Positions 38,915-50,086 of a stretch of DNA of 64,000 nt are shown here, one piece after another. Source of the stretch: Parastagonospora avenae f. sp. tritici 18332-5 (Eukaryota; Ascomycota; Dothideomycetes; Pleosporales; Phaeosphaeriaceae); the NCBI GenBank assembly GCA_022559985.1, contig JAFJTR010000004.1:62001-126000 (forward strand). Direction: 5' to 3'. Position numbers and translations under genes: made by a program. Under the pieces are notes generated by a model that was not told the origin of the DNA, made no database searches, and was given only the letters and a program-made list of their open reading frames with translations. Position 1 is the first letter of the stretch; each line of letters starts with the position of its first letter.

Positions 38915-41887
38915 CTACGAGCCGCGACTAGCGAGGCGCACGCTGCGCCGAGTAGGCGTAGCTGCCATCTGGCTAGGCGGGTCGTTCGTGGCGAACTCTT
39001 TGCTCTCGGAGACAGGCTGGAGGGCGAAGTTGGCCTGGCGACTATGGCTGGACTTGCGCTGAGAGGACTTCATAATACCGGCGTACTGCGGTCCGTGGGT
39101 AGTCGACTTGCGGCGAAGGAGGACCCTCATCAGCTCCGCGTACTCGAGTGAGTCCCGGCGTACGGATGCATGGACCATGTCTGGCTGTGCCTCCCAGTCC
39201 TCAATGTCGTATGCGTTGCCGTTCTGTGCGAACAACTGCGAAAACGACTCGTGGCGAGGGGCCTGCACAGCGTGGAAGCCCTGGTCAGTGTACTGCTCGG
39301 GCGCCTGGAATGGTGCGGCCGGCAGAGGTGGAGTGGGTAGCGGAGGCAGCGGAGGCAACAAATGCTCCTGGGCGGCGTCGACGGAGTAGTTGACGCGCTG
39401 GCGCTTGCGAGGAGAAGAGCGTGTGCCACGCGGGGACTCAGCATCGGGACCAGGCTGGTACAGGTCGTCGAAATCCTCACGGCGAGGATAAGAGCGCCTA
39501 GCGCGAGTCTGGTAAAACTCTGGCTCTGAGTCGGAATCATCGTCGAGGACCACAACCTTGCGCTTTGCGGTGCGAGCAGGAGGATGAGCAGCAGCCTTGC
39601 CTCTATCCTTCTTGCGGGAGGTATCGGCAGCATCCTCGTCCTCAAGCTCCTTCCGGAGGGCCATGCATTCGGCGATGCGCCGATTGACAATGCCACCGTA
39701 GAAGTCGACGTAGAAAAGCTCAAGGTTGGCGTCCTTGGGCTTTATCTTGTTGGTCTTGCAATAGTCTTTGAAAGAGGCCAACTTCTTGACCTTCTCCTCA
39801 AGCATAGCAACCTCCATATCACCGCCGTTGATGATGAGCTGCCCAGGAGCAAGCTTACGGCAGACGAACTGGCGCTTCTGTGAGCGTGTGCGGTTAGCAG
39901 AGTTGACCTCGACGAGAGCCTTGGTCAGAGTGTGGTCGAAGTCCTTGGCCTCACGGGACGACACGTGAACAGGATAGTCCTTGAAGTGCTCTGACTCGCG
40001 GAGCTTGTCCTTGCGGCAGGCCTTCACGAAGTACTTCGCAAGGGCGGTCTCAGGGCGCTTGGCCATGGTCCACCTAGCTATAGAACTCTCTCGCGGGAAC
40101 TCCTCGCGCTCGTCGACCTCGACGTTGGTCTGTCTGCAGATAGCCTCGAAGTCGCAGAAGCGCTCGAGACAAGTCAGATGGACGAAGCCAGTGCAGTCGT
40201 AAGGATCGAGAGCCTTGTTGGGGTTGGACTTGTGCTGCTTGAGCGTCAAGTACTTCTCGTCAAAGGCAACTCGGTAATGGCCGGGCTGGATGTTACCGTG
40301 CTTGTTGTACTGACGAGTGGGGCATTCGCTGAACAAGCACTTGGAGTGCTCCTGAGAGGCATATCGACGAGCCGCGTCTGATGGGGTGACCTGGATCCAA
40401 AGCTTGAGATGCTCACCAGGAAACTTCATGATGTAAGCCATGATCTTCCGAGCAGACATCTCGTTGTCGAGCAACTCGTCCAGCTTGGAAACGGCATCGT
40501 GCTTGTACTCGTAGGTGTACTTGCCGTTTGGTGTGCTCCAAGTGCCAACTGGGAGGGGCTGGTACGAGTACCCGCGATCCTCCTCGGCCTCTTGGTTGAT
40601 GCGACCTGTGCGTGTGGTCTCGCCCCGAGTGGCAGTGTTAATGCGCACCCAAGCCTTCTTCTTGTCCTTCTGAGGCTTCTGTCCAGTTCGCTTCACAACC
40701 TTTGTGGAAGGCTGCTTGCCAAGAGAGCTGCTGCTCGAAAGACCAGATCCAGCGCGAGACTCCTTGCCGGGAAGTGCTGACTTGGTAAACAGGTCACTGT
40801 CAGAGTCAGACTCGTAGGCTTCCTGGGCCAGGGCGGTGGCTTGAGAACGAGTGTGGGAGGGTGCGCCTCGGCCAGAGACCGAGTTGGAACGACAGCACTG
40901 AGCCGATTGCTGTACGGGATACTGCTGCACGCCCTGTGTGTAGTCTGGACTGACATAGTATGGTTGTGGCTGCGAACGCTGCATAGCTGATGGGTCATCA
41001 TATGTGTGCGACATCTGGACGACCTGCTGGGAATACGCAGACTGAGTCTGTGCACCCGTCAATGGCATGTACACGTCGTCAGTCATGTCCGGCAGAGCAG
41101 TGAGCCCCGGCGTGCCCTGCAGACCAGTAGGCTGGGTGTACTGATACTGGGGCTGCGGCATGTACAGAGCAGGGTCAACGATACCCGAAGTGCCATACTG
41201 GTTGGGGTACCACTGTGACTGCGGCTGGGTGTGTGAGTAAGGAATATAGACGTCCTGCTGGAAAGCTCCGCCTTGGAAAGGTACGGGCTGCACAGGCTGT
41301 ACAGGCTGTCCGTCCTGCCAAACGTTAGGATAATCAACAGAGAATGAGTCCCTGAGGCCTACCGCTATGGAGTCGAGATGGAAGTCAAGATCCGGATCGA
41401 ACTCCCAGTTGATCAAATCTGCGTCCTCAGGACCTGCAAAAGTAGCCTGGGTCTGGCCCTGCACATGAGAACCTGCTCGAGTGGACTGGCGACGGCTAGC
41501 AATGCTGTCAGAACGTGAGTGAGACATCATGGGAGACTTGACTGGAAGACTCGAAATGGAGCTGCGTTGGGAAATGTTTGTGATGAGAGGTAGGGAGTCA
41601 GAAACCGAGGGATGATCACTGGTGATCTGTTCGCTCAGTTCTGGCTGTGCCTGCTGATGAGTTGTAGAAGGGGATATTACGGAGAACTCTTGTAAACTTG
41701 CTATCCTACATAGTGCAGTGCGCAACGCCCATTTATGTGAGTATACAACGCTCTTTGTGAAGACATCATGGAGGCACAGAAATAGATTGAACAAAGAGAT
41801 GGTATTCGATGTGTATGAAGTCGTGTCATTGTAGCGAGTCGTCAAAGATGCCATGAAAGGAAAGCGCGCTCGTGGAGCGACTGCCAT
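38915..41887 (-). CDS. Large nuclear-type hypothetical protein with conserved Cys-rich core
   Basis: A single open frame of 990 residues from the ATG at 41887; an ATG at 41530 would give 871 residues and may be the true start, since the first 120 residues are less coding-like. Residues about 130-360 are Gln/Ser/Tyr-rich and probably disordered. The core contains WIQVTPSDAARRYASQEHS, then CLFSECPTRQ, a GHYRVAFDEK block, DPYDCTGFVHLTCLERFC and IC. This looks like a small zinc-binding or disulfide domain seen in multicopy Dothideomycete hypothetical proteins (from memory, not searched). Basic patches (RKKDRGK, AKRKVVV, SPRKRQR) with acidic Asp/Ser tracts suggest a nuclear location. Function unknown. 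Confidence 0.65.
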   Translation of the reverse strand: MAVAPRARFPFMASLTTRYNDTTSYTSNTISLFNLFLCLHDVFTKSVVYSHKWALRTALCRIASLQEFSVISPSTTHQQAQPELSEQITSDHPSVSDSLPLITNISQRSSISSLPVKSPMMSHSRSDSIASRRQSTRAGSHVQGQTQATFAGPEDADLINWEFDPDLDFHLDSIAVGLRDSFSVDYPNVWQDGQPVQPVQPVPFQGGAFQQDVYIPYSHTQPQSQWYPNQYGTSGIVDPALYMPQPQYQYTQPTGLQGTPGLTALPDMTDDVYMPLTGAQTQSAYSQQVVQMSHTYDDPSAMQRSQPQPYYVSPDYTQGVQQYPVQQSAQCCRSNSVSGRGAPSHTRSQATALAQEAYESDSDSDLFTKSALPGKESRAGSGLSSSSSLGKQPSTKVVKRTGQKPQKDKKKAWVRINTATRGETTRTGRINQEAEEDRGYSYQPLPVGTWSTPNGKYTYEYKHDAVSKLDELLDNEMSARKIMAYIMKFPGEHLKLWIQVTPSDAARRYASQEHSKCLFSECPTRQYNKHGNIQPGHYRVAFDEKYLTLKQHKSNPNKALDPYDCTGFVHLTCLERFCDFEAICRQTNVEVDEREEFPRESSIARWTMAKRPETALAKYFVKACRKDKLRESEHFKDYPVHVSSREAKDFDHTLTKALVEVNSANRTRSQKRQFVCRKLAPGQLIINGGDMEVAMLEEKVKKLASFKDYCKTNKIKPKDANLELFYVDFYGGIVNRRIAECMALRKELEDEDAADTSRKKDRGKAAAHPPARTAKRKVVVLDDDSDSEPEFYQTRARRSYPRREDFDDLYQPGPDAESPRGTRSSPRKRQRVNYSVDAAQEHLLPPLPPLPTPPLPAAPFQAPEQYTDQGFHAVQAPRHESFSQLFAQNGNAYDIEDWEAQPDMVHASVRRDSLEYAELMRVLLRRKSTTHGPQYAGIMKSSQRKSSHSRQANFALQPVSESKEFATNDPPSQMAATPTRRSVRLASRGS

Positions 41888-43566
41888 TGTTGCAGGCAAT
41901 TATTCTCGAACGTTGTGGCAATGTGACCCCGATTGAATCTCTACAACGCGGCATGTGAGGACGCGTTCTGCGCGCGCTGCAACTATTCGTCATATCGTGG
42001 TGCCTGGTTCTCATATCTGTTTTCGCGGTCAGTCTTGCTAGCCGTGACACAATGCAAAATAATTTGAATGGAAATATTGGGTAGTCAGGTATAAGTACAA
42101 CGACATCCACATGGTATTTGAATGTTCAGAACAGGTCTGTGAATTTGTTTTTTCTCATCAGGGAAGGAGGGTGAGAAAGAAGTAGGCTTACTTACTAGAT
42201 GACGCGCCACTGTAGAGCTTAGATCATAAGGTCTAAGGTTAGTGCATTGGTTTTCTGCATACTAAGATCATCTATTGACGACGGTCCTCGACTTTCGAGG
42301 CACATTGATCATCGTAAAATCCATCAAGTCGGTAGGACTGCGCGAAAGCAACGCATTATGTTGAAGCTGTAGCGGCGCGTGATGTGCCGACAGAAGACAA
42401 GGACAGGCAAGCCACTGCCATCGTCGTTGGCGTCGAGGGTTATTGTGTGGTAAAAGGTCAGAAGAAAGCGCGACCAAGCAAAGCTCAAAGGAAATTTTAG
42501 CACTAATTGCGGATCTCGGTCGAACCATTTCTCCGTCTCCATATTTTGCCAAGCCTCTCCCCGACCTCAACTTCCTCGAGGCCTTGGTAAACAGCCTTAC
42601 GTCCGTGACTTGCAGCCTTACGCTTTCTTCTTTAATCAAGCATATTCTTGTCCTTCTGCTACAGCAATAAAACATGTGTCGAGTGCATTTTCTAGCGCCG
42701 TTTGAGATGCGCCGCTCGTCGTGAAACGCATGCCGATACAATGGTTCAGTGGAATAACGAAACATGATCAGCCTCGGCTCGGTAGCCTCGCTTCGGGGCG
42801 AAGTTGTTAGGATCGATGTTTGCCGGCGGTTGAACGTCATCCATCTCATCGTCTGACCATCCCGTGGGAGCGGACCATATAAAGCCAAGCAATTGAACAC
42901 AAGCCAAAAAGCTGGACAGTCTTTGCTTTTTGTATACACGTTCCCCTTGTACATCCCACAAGGTATGCTGCTTTTCTTGAGGCCGTTTTCTTGAGGCTGT
43001 TTCAAGATATTTCAAATCGCGATGGAGACTGCATCCCAGTGACATTGCGGCTCTGTACTTCATTACACCAGGATGCACTTACCAAGATGCTGGCGGCAGA
43101 TCTCACCCGTGCAACGGTTCGTCCAAGGGAGCCAGGGACATAGGTACAACAAACGGCGTTTTACCGACTCTCGGAAGGCATGTTCCTAGAAACGTTATCT
43201 GAGCCATCCCAGCGCGAGAATCCTCCACGTTGCGAACACTATTGCAGTCTTCCTGCCAATAGTGTGATTGGACGAAACTCCGGCTCGACTGTGTCGCTAG
43301 ACATTATGCGTCTGGGAAGAGCACTGTAAACGGTCCAAGTCACTGGTGCTCCGAGGATCCAATGGGCGCCCGTTGTAGAAGTGACATGTCCTGAAGAGGG
43401 TTTAACGCCTCGCTTTATGCGCGTGCCGTCAAGGTCACCGGGTGTGTTGTAGCCAGGGTGGCGCTGTTTCGTCCCCGTGCGTTCTTATTATCAACGATGC
43501 CTCTTAGAAACAGACATTGCATATTTCTTCTCGTCCCCGGTGGTCGTGGTTGGTTTCCTCGCAGAC
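41888..43566. other. Long intergenic region, only doubtful ORFs
   Basis: Overlapping minus-strand ORFs occur at 42268-43005 and 42746-43078. The latter ends in an acidic, coding-like stretch (TGWSDDEMDDVQPPANID) but has no upstream partner exon I can find. Treat as unsupported. Confidence 0.3.
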
Positions 43567-44781
43567 ATGGAAGGCACAAAGGTCCATGAGTTCTTGGTGT
43601 TAGGCCGCATAATCTGGGTCCTGGTATTGACACTGCTCACTCTATCATATCTCACGGTCGGATTGCGATTATGGGTGCGCTTCCGTATCACTAAGAGTCC
43701 TGGATGGGACGATGCTGCGATGGTAGCGACGCTGGTAAGTTTTTCCTTGTTCAATGGATACAAGGAGTGGTGGAGATGTCGAGAGATACTGACTTTGCTA
43801 GATGCTCTTCACTTGCTACTGCGCCTTCATCATGATCGTAACATTACGAGCCCACGAAAAGAAACTGTTTGACTTGGAAGATATCCGCGTATCATTGGTC
43901 GTAAGTTCCAGCCGTACTACTTCAGATTGTGAGCCACGCTAATCTCACTGTAGTACGTCCAACTGAGCGAAGTCTTCTACATCCTCACAACTACGACATT
44001 GAAGATATCCCTCGGGCTCTTCTTCATCCGCGTCTTAACAAAACGCTGGCAGATCATGCTCTTCCACATTCTGCTCGCGGTGTCAGCAGTATACGGCCTC
44101 TTCTACGTCCTCACTGCCATTTTCGCCTGCGGAGATCCTTCCAAAATCGCCGACACGCTCCTGGGCTCGCAGAAATGTCTTCCTGTTGCATTTGGCCTCG
44201 CCACCGGCTATCTCTACGGCGCCATCAACGTCATAGCCGACTGGACATTCGTCCTAATCCCCATCACCGTCTTGCTAGACAGCGAGCTCGACCGACGCTC
44301 GAAGATCTCCGTCAGTATCGTAATGGCGCTTGGCGCCGTGGGTAGTGTGTCCAGCATCATGCGCATGGTATACCTAAGAGGCCTGATCCACGTCCCAACA
44401 GGACTGAGTTGTACGTACTCATCTCTCCCTTCCTACCGGAGCCAGCTAACGATAAATCCAGCAACCACAATCAAAGCCACCATCTGGGCAACAGCAGAAC
44501 CCGGCACGGGCATTATAGCCGCTTCAATCGCGATCCTACGCCCTCTGATCCGCAACATCAAGACGTCGGTCAAATCCCACGCCTCCGCAATGGGATCGCG
44601 CAAAGCATCCAACGCATCGTCAGAAGACACAGTTGCACTGACGTCTTTGGCAAGCAACAAGGACAGCGTCTACAGCCGCGTGATCGAGGAGCCGTGGAGT
44701 CCGCCAGCAACCCTTGGCCACGCCAGTGTGCAGCGCGTCATAAGCATCCAAGGCGGCAGTCCAGTAGTGTCGCGAGTGTGA
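43567..44781 (+). CDS. Fungal rhodopsin-domain (SAT4/PTH11-like) integral membrane protein
   Basis: The coding sequence is join(43567..43734,43802..43900,43954..44410,44462..44781), 347 residues. Introns of 67, 53 and 51 bp have GTAAGT, GTAAGT and GTACGT donors, the last with branch CTAAC. Seven membrane segments are predictable by eye. Family signatures are GLRLWVRFRITKSPGWDDAA near the N-terminus, YVQLSEVFYILTTTTLKISL and the ADWTFVLIP/VSSIMRMVYL pair. The C-terminal 80 residues are Ser-rich and cytosolic. The family includes PTH11-related receptors, but most members have no known ligand. It is similar in layout to the five-exon gene at 59026. Confidence 0.85.
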
Positions 44782-45545
44782 GAACAGAGGACAGATACAA
44801 GTGGCGTTTTTTTGGTGTTGGTTGGATATACCCTCGCTTGGCGATGACCTGCTGCTTTCGGATTTTTGTCTTGTGACTTTTAGAACGAAGAATAATGCGT
44901 AATGATGCTCTGTGTGATGCGGAATTATCGGTCCTGTGCAGTGCGAGCATCACGTGGAATGGGCGTCGAGGAATATCTGGCGGATATGCTTTGCGTCGGC
45001 TACGCGGGGTTTCTAGCGCGATGGATAGCTCAAGAGGCATATCACTGCAGCTGTGAATGAATATTGTGTGTTTGATAGATGTCACATCGTGCGTTGGCAA
45101 AATAATGTAGCAAGTAAGGACTGTGGCATTTATGAAGGTGCGGCGGAGCGCAGGCCTGCGGGACAGCATTGTGCATCCCGCATGGAAGATATAGAGTCCA
45201 AGCAAGTCTTTTGTTTGAACGGGCAGATTCCCGTGGCAGCGACACAACATCAACGCATGACGATGAAAACAGAATGAGAAGAGAATTTTTATATGTTATA
45301 ATCTACTCTGGGGGATCTATTACTTGCATACGCCCCCCCCCCCCCCCCGAGTCCATGAGGGAGTGTTTTCACTCCAATCCAATATGGAGATTGAGTTTTT
45401 TATTCTTCAAGGAAAGGGTAAATCCGGCCGTGTCGTCGTGAATCTTAATCGGGTATAAAAGTCATGTATCGTCAATGTCGAAAATGATGGTGTGAAGTGC
45501 AAGAGAACAGGTTTGCTAGTCCTTTCTCGTGGACGTCGGAGCGAA
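44782..45545. other. Intergenic region with a poly-C run
   Basis: Contains the 3' ends of two converging genes and a 16-base C homopolymer (45333-45348). No gene is seen. Confidence 0.4.
45333..45348 (+). repeat. C16 homopolymer
   Basis: Sixteen consecutive C residues after ACG. Its length may be imprecise in the assembly. Confidence 0.9.
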
Positions 45546-46430
45546 TTAATGCGAAGTCAGTCCCGGCCTCTTCTTCACCTCGATCCGCTTCCACATGCCA
45601 ATATGCTCAATGCCCTCCTCCACCCAATGCGGCTCCGCGTGAATCTCCACCTCGCCATGGTCATTCCGCAACTCCTCACTAAACCCGTGCTTCTCCCACA
45701 TCTTCTTGAGGTTGGCCTGCGCATGGATCATGATCAGGCCGTCCCAGGCGAGGTGCTGGTCGCGGCCGTGTTCCTTGATCTGCGCCCTCTCCATGGCAGT
45801 CGGCGACGGGGGCTTGTAGATTGTATCGGGGTTCTGTTTGGCGAAGTCGGCTATGGCGTTGATGAGGAGGCCAGCGAGACCCATGCCGCGGTAGGGTTTC
45901 AGGGTAGCGAGGCGGCCTAGCTTGACGTAGGGCTCGGGCGGATGCGCCTCGTCGCTGGGCGGGTCGGCGTCGGCGTGCTTGTCTGGGTTCTTGGTATTGT
46001 TGATGTACTTGTTCCGGCCGTGGGGCGGGGGTATCAGGCGGATTGTAGCGACGGGCATGCGCGAGGCCGAGGCGGAAGCGCGGCGGGCGTCTTCTGCGGG
46101 CGTGTTGGGCGAGTCGGAGCGCAGATACTTGGGCGGCATGGATGTCGAGGCTACTGAGGCGTAGGCGATCCAGTGCCAGCTGCGGGCGTCGTCCTCGTCG
46201 AACTCGGCTTCGAGGGGGATGCCTTGCTCGCCATATACTTCCTCTCGGACGGCCATGGCGTCGCGGAACAATGGCGGGACGTTGATGGTCTGCTCGCTGC
46301 ATGGCTTCGTGTTGTTGTACCCGTCGACCTTCTCCTTGGGCGGTGACAGCATGCACAGGAACTCGGTACCGCTGTTACCATTGCTGGCGTCGGCGCTCGA
46401 GACGCCGAAACCCTTCACGACGCTGGTCAT
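45546..46430 (-). CDS. GNAT-family N-acetyltransferase
   Basis: A single exon of 294 residues. The acetyl-CoA motif A is KLGRLATLKPYRGMGLAG, with R-G-M-G-L-A fitting Q/RxxGxG/A, followed by a helix (LLINAIADFAK). The substrate-side N-terminal part has VREEVYGEQGIPLEAEFDEDD, as in the ElaA/acyl-homoserine-like GNAT branch. The final strands contain LIMIHAQANLKKMWEKHGF, typical of motif B. A Pro/Asp-rich insert (about 110-160) separates two strands and is longer than usual. Acceptor unknown. Start at 46430 is the first ATG with no upstream in-frame alternative noted. Confidence 0.85.
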   Translation of the reverse strand: MTSVVKGFGVSSADASNGNSGTEFLCMLSPPKEKVDGYNNTKPCSEQTINVPPLFRDAMAVREEVYGEQGIPLEAEFDEDDARSWHWIAYASVASTSMPPKYLRSDSPNTPAEDARRASASASRMPVATIRLIPPPHGRNKYINNTKNPDKHADADPPSDEAHPPEPYVKLGRLATLKPYRGMGLAGLLINAIADFAKQNPDTIYKPPSPTAMERAQIKEHGRDQHLAWDGLIMIHAQANLKKMWEKHGFSEELRNDHGEVEIHAEPHWVEEGIEHIGMWKRIEVKKRPGLTSH

Positions 46431-47129
46431 GGTGAAGGTACAGTGTGCGGGGAGTCGTTGGGTCGTGCGAGGAAGTTGGCGCAGTCAATGGCGGGGTGAG
46501 GGATTATAAGTGTTTCAGGAGCGTGTATGGCTCATCCGGAGAAATCGCGATACGATGCAGTGACATTTGCGGATGGCGCAATTAGTCGAACCCTGCCGCA
46601 GTGCAAGCGCGAGAAGGCCTAAATATGTTGACTTGCGAGGAAAATCTCTTCCCTACCACCGCGCTTCCCATGCATCACACATGAACGGTGAGTGTCTGCC
46701 TCGAGCTAAAGATAGTTTCCAAGAAGGTGAAACATGGCAATCGGTACTCTTTCCTGCAGCATCGCTGGTCGATCGAGTGCTGACAGCGAGTGAGATGTGG
46801 GGGAGACCGCACCGATGACGTACCACCCAGGATAAGGGTCCATCAGGATGTTGCCGCAACGCTCCGCGAATCATGGGGCGAACCGGGCGTCTTGACCGAA
46901 CAAGTGCCTAATGAGCCTCAGTATTAGGTTTGGGCGACTTTCATCACATGCTCTGGAGATTGCCGTGACATCGATGCAACAAGGCACGCCCTGGCTGTCA
47001 AATTGTTAGGTTTCTGGCACAGCGCACAAGCATAGAGTTGCCAGAGTTTGTTCCGTATTGTACACCGTCATATTACATGGTTTGTCGTTGAAGAGCATCA
47101 TGTCTTCCGAGAGCCCTAGACACTCACTC
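46431..47129. other. Intergenic, no gene seen
   Basis: The 5' flank of the GNAT gene and the 3' flank of the RNase H pseudogene. Short ORFs at 46567-46874 lack support. Confidence 0.4.
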
Positions 47130-49530
47130 TTATTTGTGTCGCTGCGCGAACGCAATGTCATCTTGGATCTGTCTCTCGAGTTCATCATCTGTGTCGAACT
47201 CGTCATCCGTGCCTTCAAGCTTATCTTCTGTGCCCTGGAGTTCAGCATCTATCCCCGCGACCACCGACATCTCAGCCCTGCTAGTAACGCATCCCCAATC
47301 CAACGCTTTTCTTCATCCAGTCTCTCATTGTCGCCTTGCACAATCTCCTCGAGTCCTTGACCAACAATTTGTTCCACCTCGACCTATGTTGCCAGATTCT
47401 TGCGCATCGTCGTATGAGCTATGATCTTGTCTTGGATGTAGGCGCGATGCTCATATAGTGGCAGCAATTGCTCTATAAAGCCCTGTCTCGAGCATTTCGA
47501 TATGAGTGTCGACAGAACTCCACTGATTGCGCAGGTCAAAGATGACCTCATTCAGGACGACTTCGAGGGTGAGTGTGCCGTAGGGGTATTTGGGAGTAAA
47601 GGTACCGCTATTCTTGTTAACAACGTTGAAGTCGGCACGTGAATCGTGTTGCTTGTGTGCTTCTAGACTCCTTGGCTCTTCATCAACAAATTCGTTCTCG
47701 TTCGGTGGAACATTGTGTAGGCCTGATCCTGGGGAGGTTCGCTTATCATCAGCAACGTCAATGTCATGTTCAGCAACATCTTGCTGGCATGCTTCTGTAC
47801 GAGATTAACTTCATCGACTTTGTCGCCAGATTTTCCTGGATCGTTCCGCTGGCCTGCTTCGAGACGAGTTTCAGTTGTTCCATGACGGGTGACACTATGC
47901 TCAATCTCCTTCGCATTTTCAATCTTCTTCTTCTCTCCCTCAGCCAGCTCCAAGCTCTGAACTTCAAGTTGAGCATTGAGCTTGTTGGCAAGTTTGCTGC
48001 GTCTCACATAGAGCTTACTGAGTCCATGCCTCAGAGACGGGTTGGCATTGTCGTTCGTCCCCAGGGCAAGTAAACGTTCGGAATCTAGAATCTGAAACTC
48101 AACAAGAGCGCTCTGAGAGCGAAGGTGAGCGATGCTTTGCTCTAGAGGGACGCTGTCATACGACCCAGGATCAGGGACTAGAAAGACGCCCTGGTGATTG
48201 ATAGGGTCCTCGCCGAACACCTGAAGTACCGGTAGCGCCATCGATACTACTGGTGGATCATCGTGTTGCTGTCCAGTTATCGCCCTCCGTTGCTCATCTG
48301 ACTCAACACTCCTAACTTCTTTGAGTGCTTTACGCATCTCTGCGGTATGACCAGGTGTATTCGCACGAAACAGCCATTCCTGCACCCAGTCCTCACCACG
48401 CTCTCTCCAGATATCGGGCACGTCTGTCTCGGTGGCGACGCTCTTAGTGAATGCGTTCTCTTCAGGGTTGTCGGGGTCTAGTAGGGCAATTCGCTCTCGG
48501 ACGGCTCGGTCTGCAGCCCGGTCTGCAAGGTGGTTGCCTTCACTTCCGCTATGTCCTTTGACCCAGATAGGTTCGAGTGTGACGCCATGATCCTTCAATA
48601 AGTCTGCGCGCTCGTAGACGTCTTCGAGTGCTGTCTTTCGGCTGAGCATAGGTTCTAAACAACAGACTGTGCCGTCCTTGATAGATTTCAGGACGCTCAT
48701 CGAGTCGGCGTAAACCCTGACAAGTCGTATGTCCCTTCCTGATCGTACTTCGGACCTGGAGCATCCTAAGGCTGCGGCGATGGCGAATAGCTCTGCGTCC
48801 TCGCTTTTACCTATGTACCGCTGCAACTTGTACCTCTTAGAGCCCATGATGCCACCGACATTCCAGACAACCCCCGCGCCACTGAACCCTCCGGTGCGGC
48901 CATGAGAGATATACGAGCCATCAATCCAGTAGATTGCTGCATGTCCAGCATCAATTGCTCCTCGTATAACATTTAGACGATCTGCATCAGGCTGACGTGC
49001 CGTCTGAGCATCCGGAATGGTTATGCTGCCATAAAAGACACGACATGGCCCGAGAACCTGTGAAACCATCCTTGGTATTCTTGCTTGCCGTGCCCATTTC
49101 GCCTCTTGACGCAAGATCTTCGAATCTCTGTCGAACTTGAGCTGGACTATGTGCTTGTGGACCGCGGCAGGTATGTTCTCTGGTGGAAGTAGAGGTAGCT
49201 TCGCAGTTCTCGCCTTTACCTTGTCTGCTAGTGAAGTCAGGCTCTTCTATCCCCGGCACGCCCAGCGTGCTGATTGTTTGTCGTAACCATATGTCGAAAT
49301 GGGCTTTTGTGTCGTTTCGGAGTGGGGTGTTGAGGCGCGCGTCGCGTGTTGTCCATAAACAAATTTTCTGGTTGCGCCTTCGCAACCAGGTCTTGCAAAT
49401 CGCGTTTGCAGTCGTCCCATCGTGGAACAGATGTCGGGAGTCGAGTGGAAGCGAATACCGAAAGTATGACAGCAACAAGACAGGAAAAGAGACCAGACAT
49501 GTCGAGTAGAAGCAAGCGCCGATGCGACAT
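47130..49530 (-). pseudogene. Degenerate RNase H-domain gene
   Basis: The main frame covers 49190-47663. It holds an RNase H fold with all acidic residues visible: IYWIDGSYISHG, DAELFAIAAAL, VYADSMSVLK and KGHSGSEGNHLADRAAD. Upstream, MSHRRLLLLDMSGLFS (49530) and a RWDDCKRDLQDLVAKAQPEN segment continue in other frames. Downstream, coding-like sequence resumes after a shift near 47810 (QQDVAEHDIDVADDKRT), shifts again near 47445, meets a TAG near 47380 and ends with an acidic tail and TAA at 47130. At least three frameshifts plus one stop make it a pseudogene or a very poor assembly. RNase H genes of this kind probably derive from LINE-type elements, but no reverse transcriptase is present. 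Confidence 0.62.
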
Positions 49531-49936
49531 GAGTGTAAAAGGAATGCGGAAGAAAAGGAGATGATATAGGATGAAGATAGCAGCTTTGAGAAGAAGGAAT
49601 TACCCACCGTACAAATCGATGCTGAGGGCTTACCCAGCAGTTGTGAATATAAACGATGTGTATGTGAAGGAGATGGCTTGTACGATCGATACCTGTTGTA
49701 TCTGGGCATACAGGCTGCTTATATGCCTATGAGGAGAGTGTCTGCTCATGACTGTTGGCATACCTGTGTCAGACGAGGCTCTGCACCCGCCCCGACAGCC
49801 TGCCTTAAAGGTAAGAATTATCAATAGACATCGATCATGCGTGCGGAATAGTACATATCATCAGTCAGCCTGATAGGTGGTAGCAAACTAAGAGTTGCGC
49901 GAGCACTGTAAGTGATTGGCTTTTCCAATACCCCCC
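49531..49936. other. Spacer between RNase H pseudogene and repeat block
   Basis: About 400 bp upstream of the RNase H reading frame. A TATA-like sequence is not obvious and no ORF is supported. Confidence 0.35.
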
Positions 49937-50046
49937 AACTCACTTGTCGATACCTTTCAACTCACTTGTCAACGCCTTTCAACTCACCTCCCAACACCTT
50001 TCAACTCACTTGCTAATACCCTAAAACTCACTTGCTAGCGCCACAC
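49937..50046 (+). repeat. Five tandem 22-bp units
   Basis: Five head-to-tail copies of exactly 22 bp, each starting AACTCACTTG or AACTCACCTC. Units start at 49937, 49959, 49981, 50003 and 50025. The first two differ at 3 of 22 positions; the later ones are more diverged. The block lies 41 bp beyond the stop codon of the dihydrouridine synthase gene, so it probably falls in that transcript's 3' UTR or terminator. Confidence 0.9.
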
Positions 50047-50086
50047 AATGCATTGGGTATATCACCACCACCATCACCTTCAAGCC

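Noticed and set aside
42268..43078. Overlapping minus-strand ORFs of 245 and 110 codons
   Set aside because: No domain, no partner exon, and two frames overlap; a few acidic residues are not enough to call a gene.
43349..43356. CTCCGAGG, another match to the NirA consensus
   Set aside because: It is upstream of a rhodopsin-family gene with no nitrate link, and such 8-mers are expected by chance.
45333..45348. Poly-C run as a telomere-like or regulatory feature
   Set aside because: It is a plain homopolymer; no repeat unit or gene end is associated with it.
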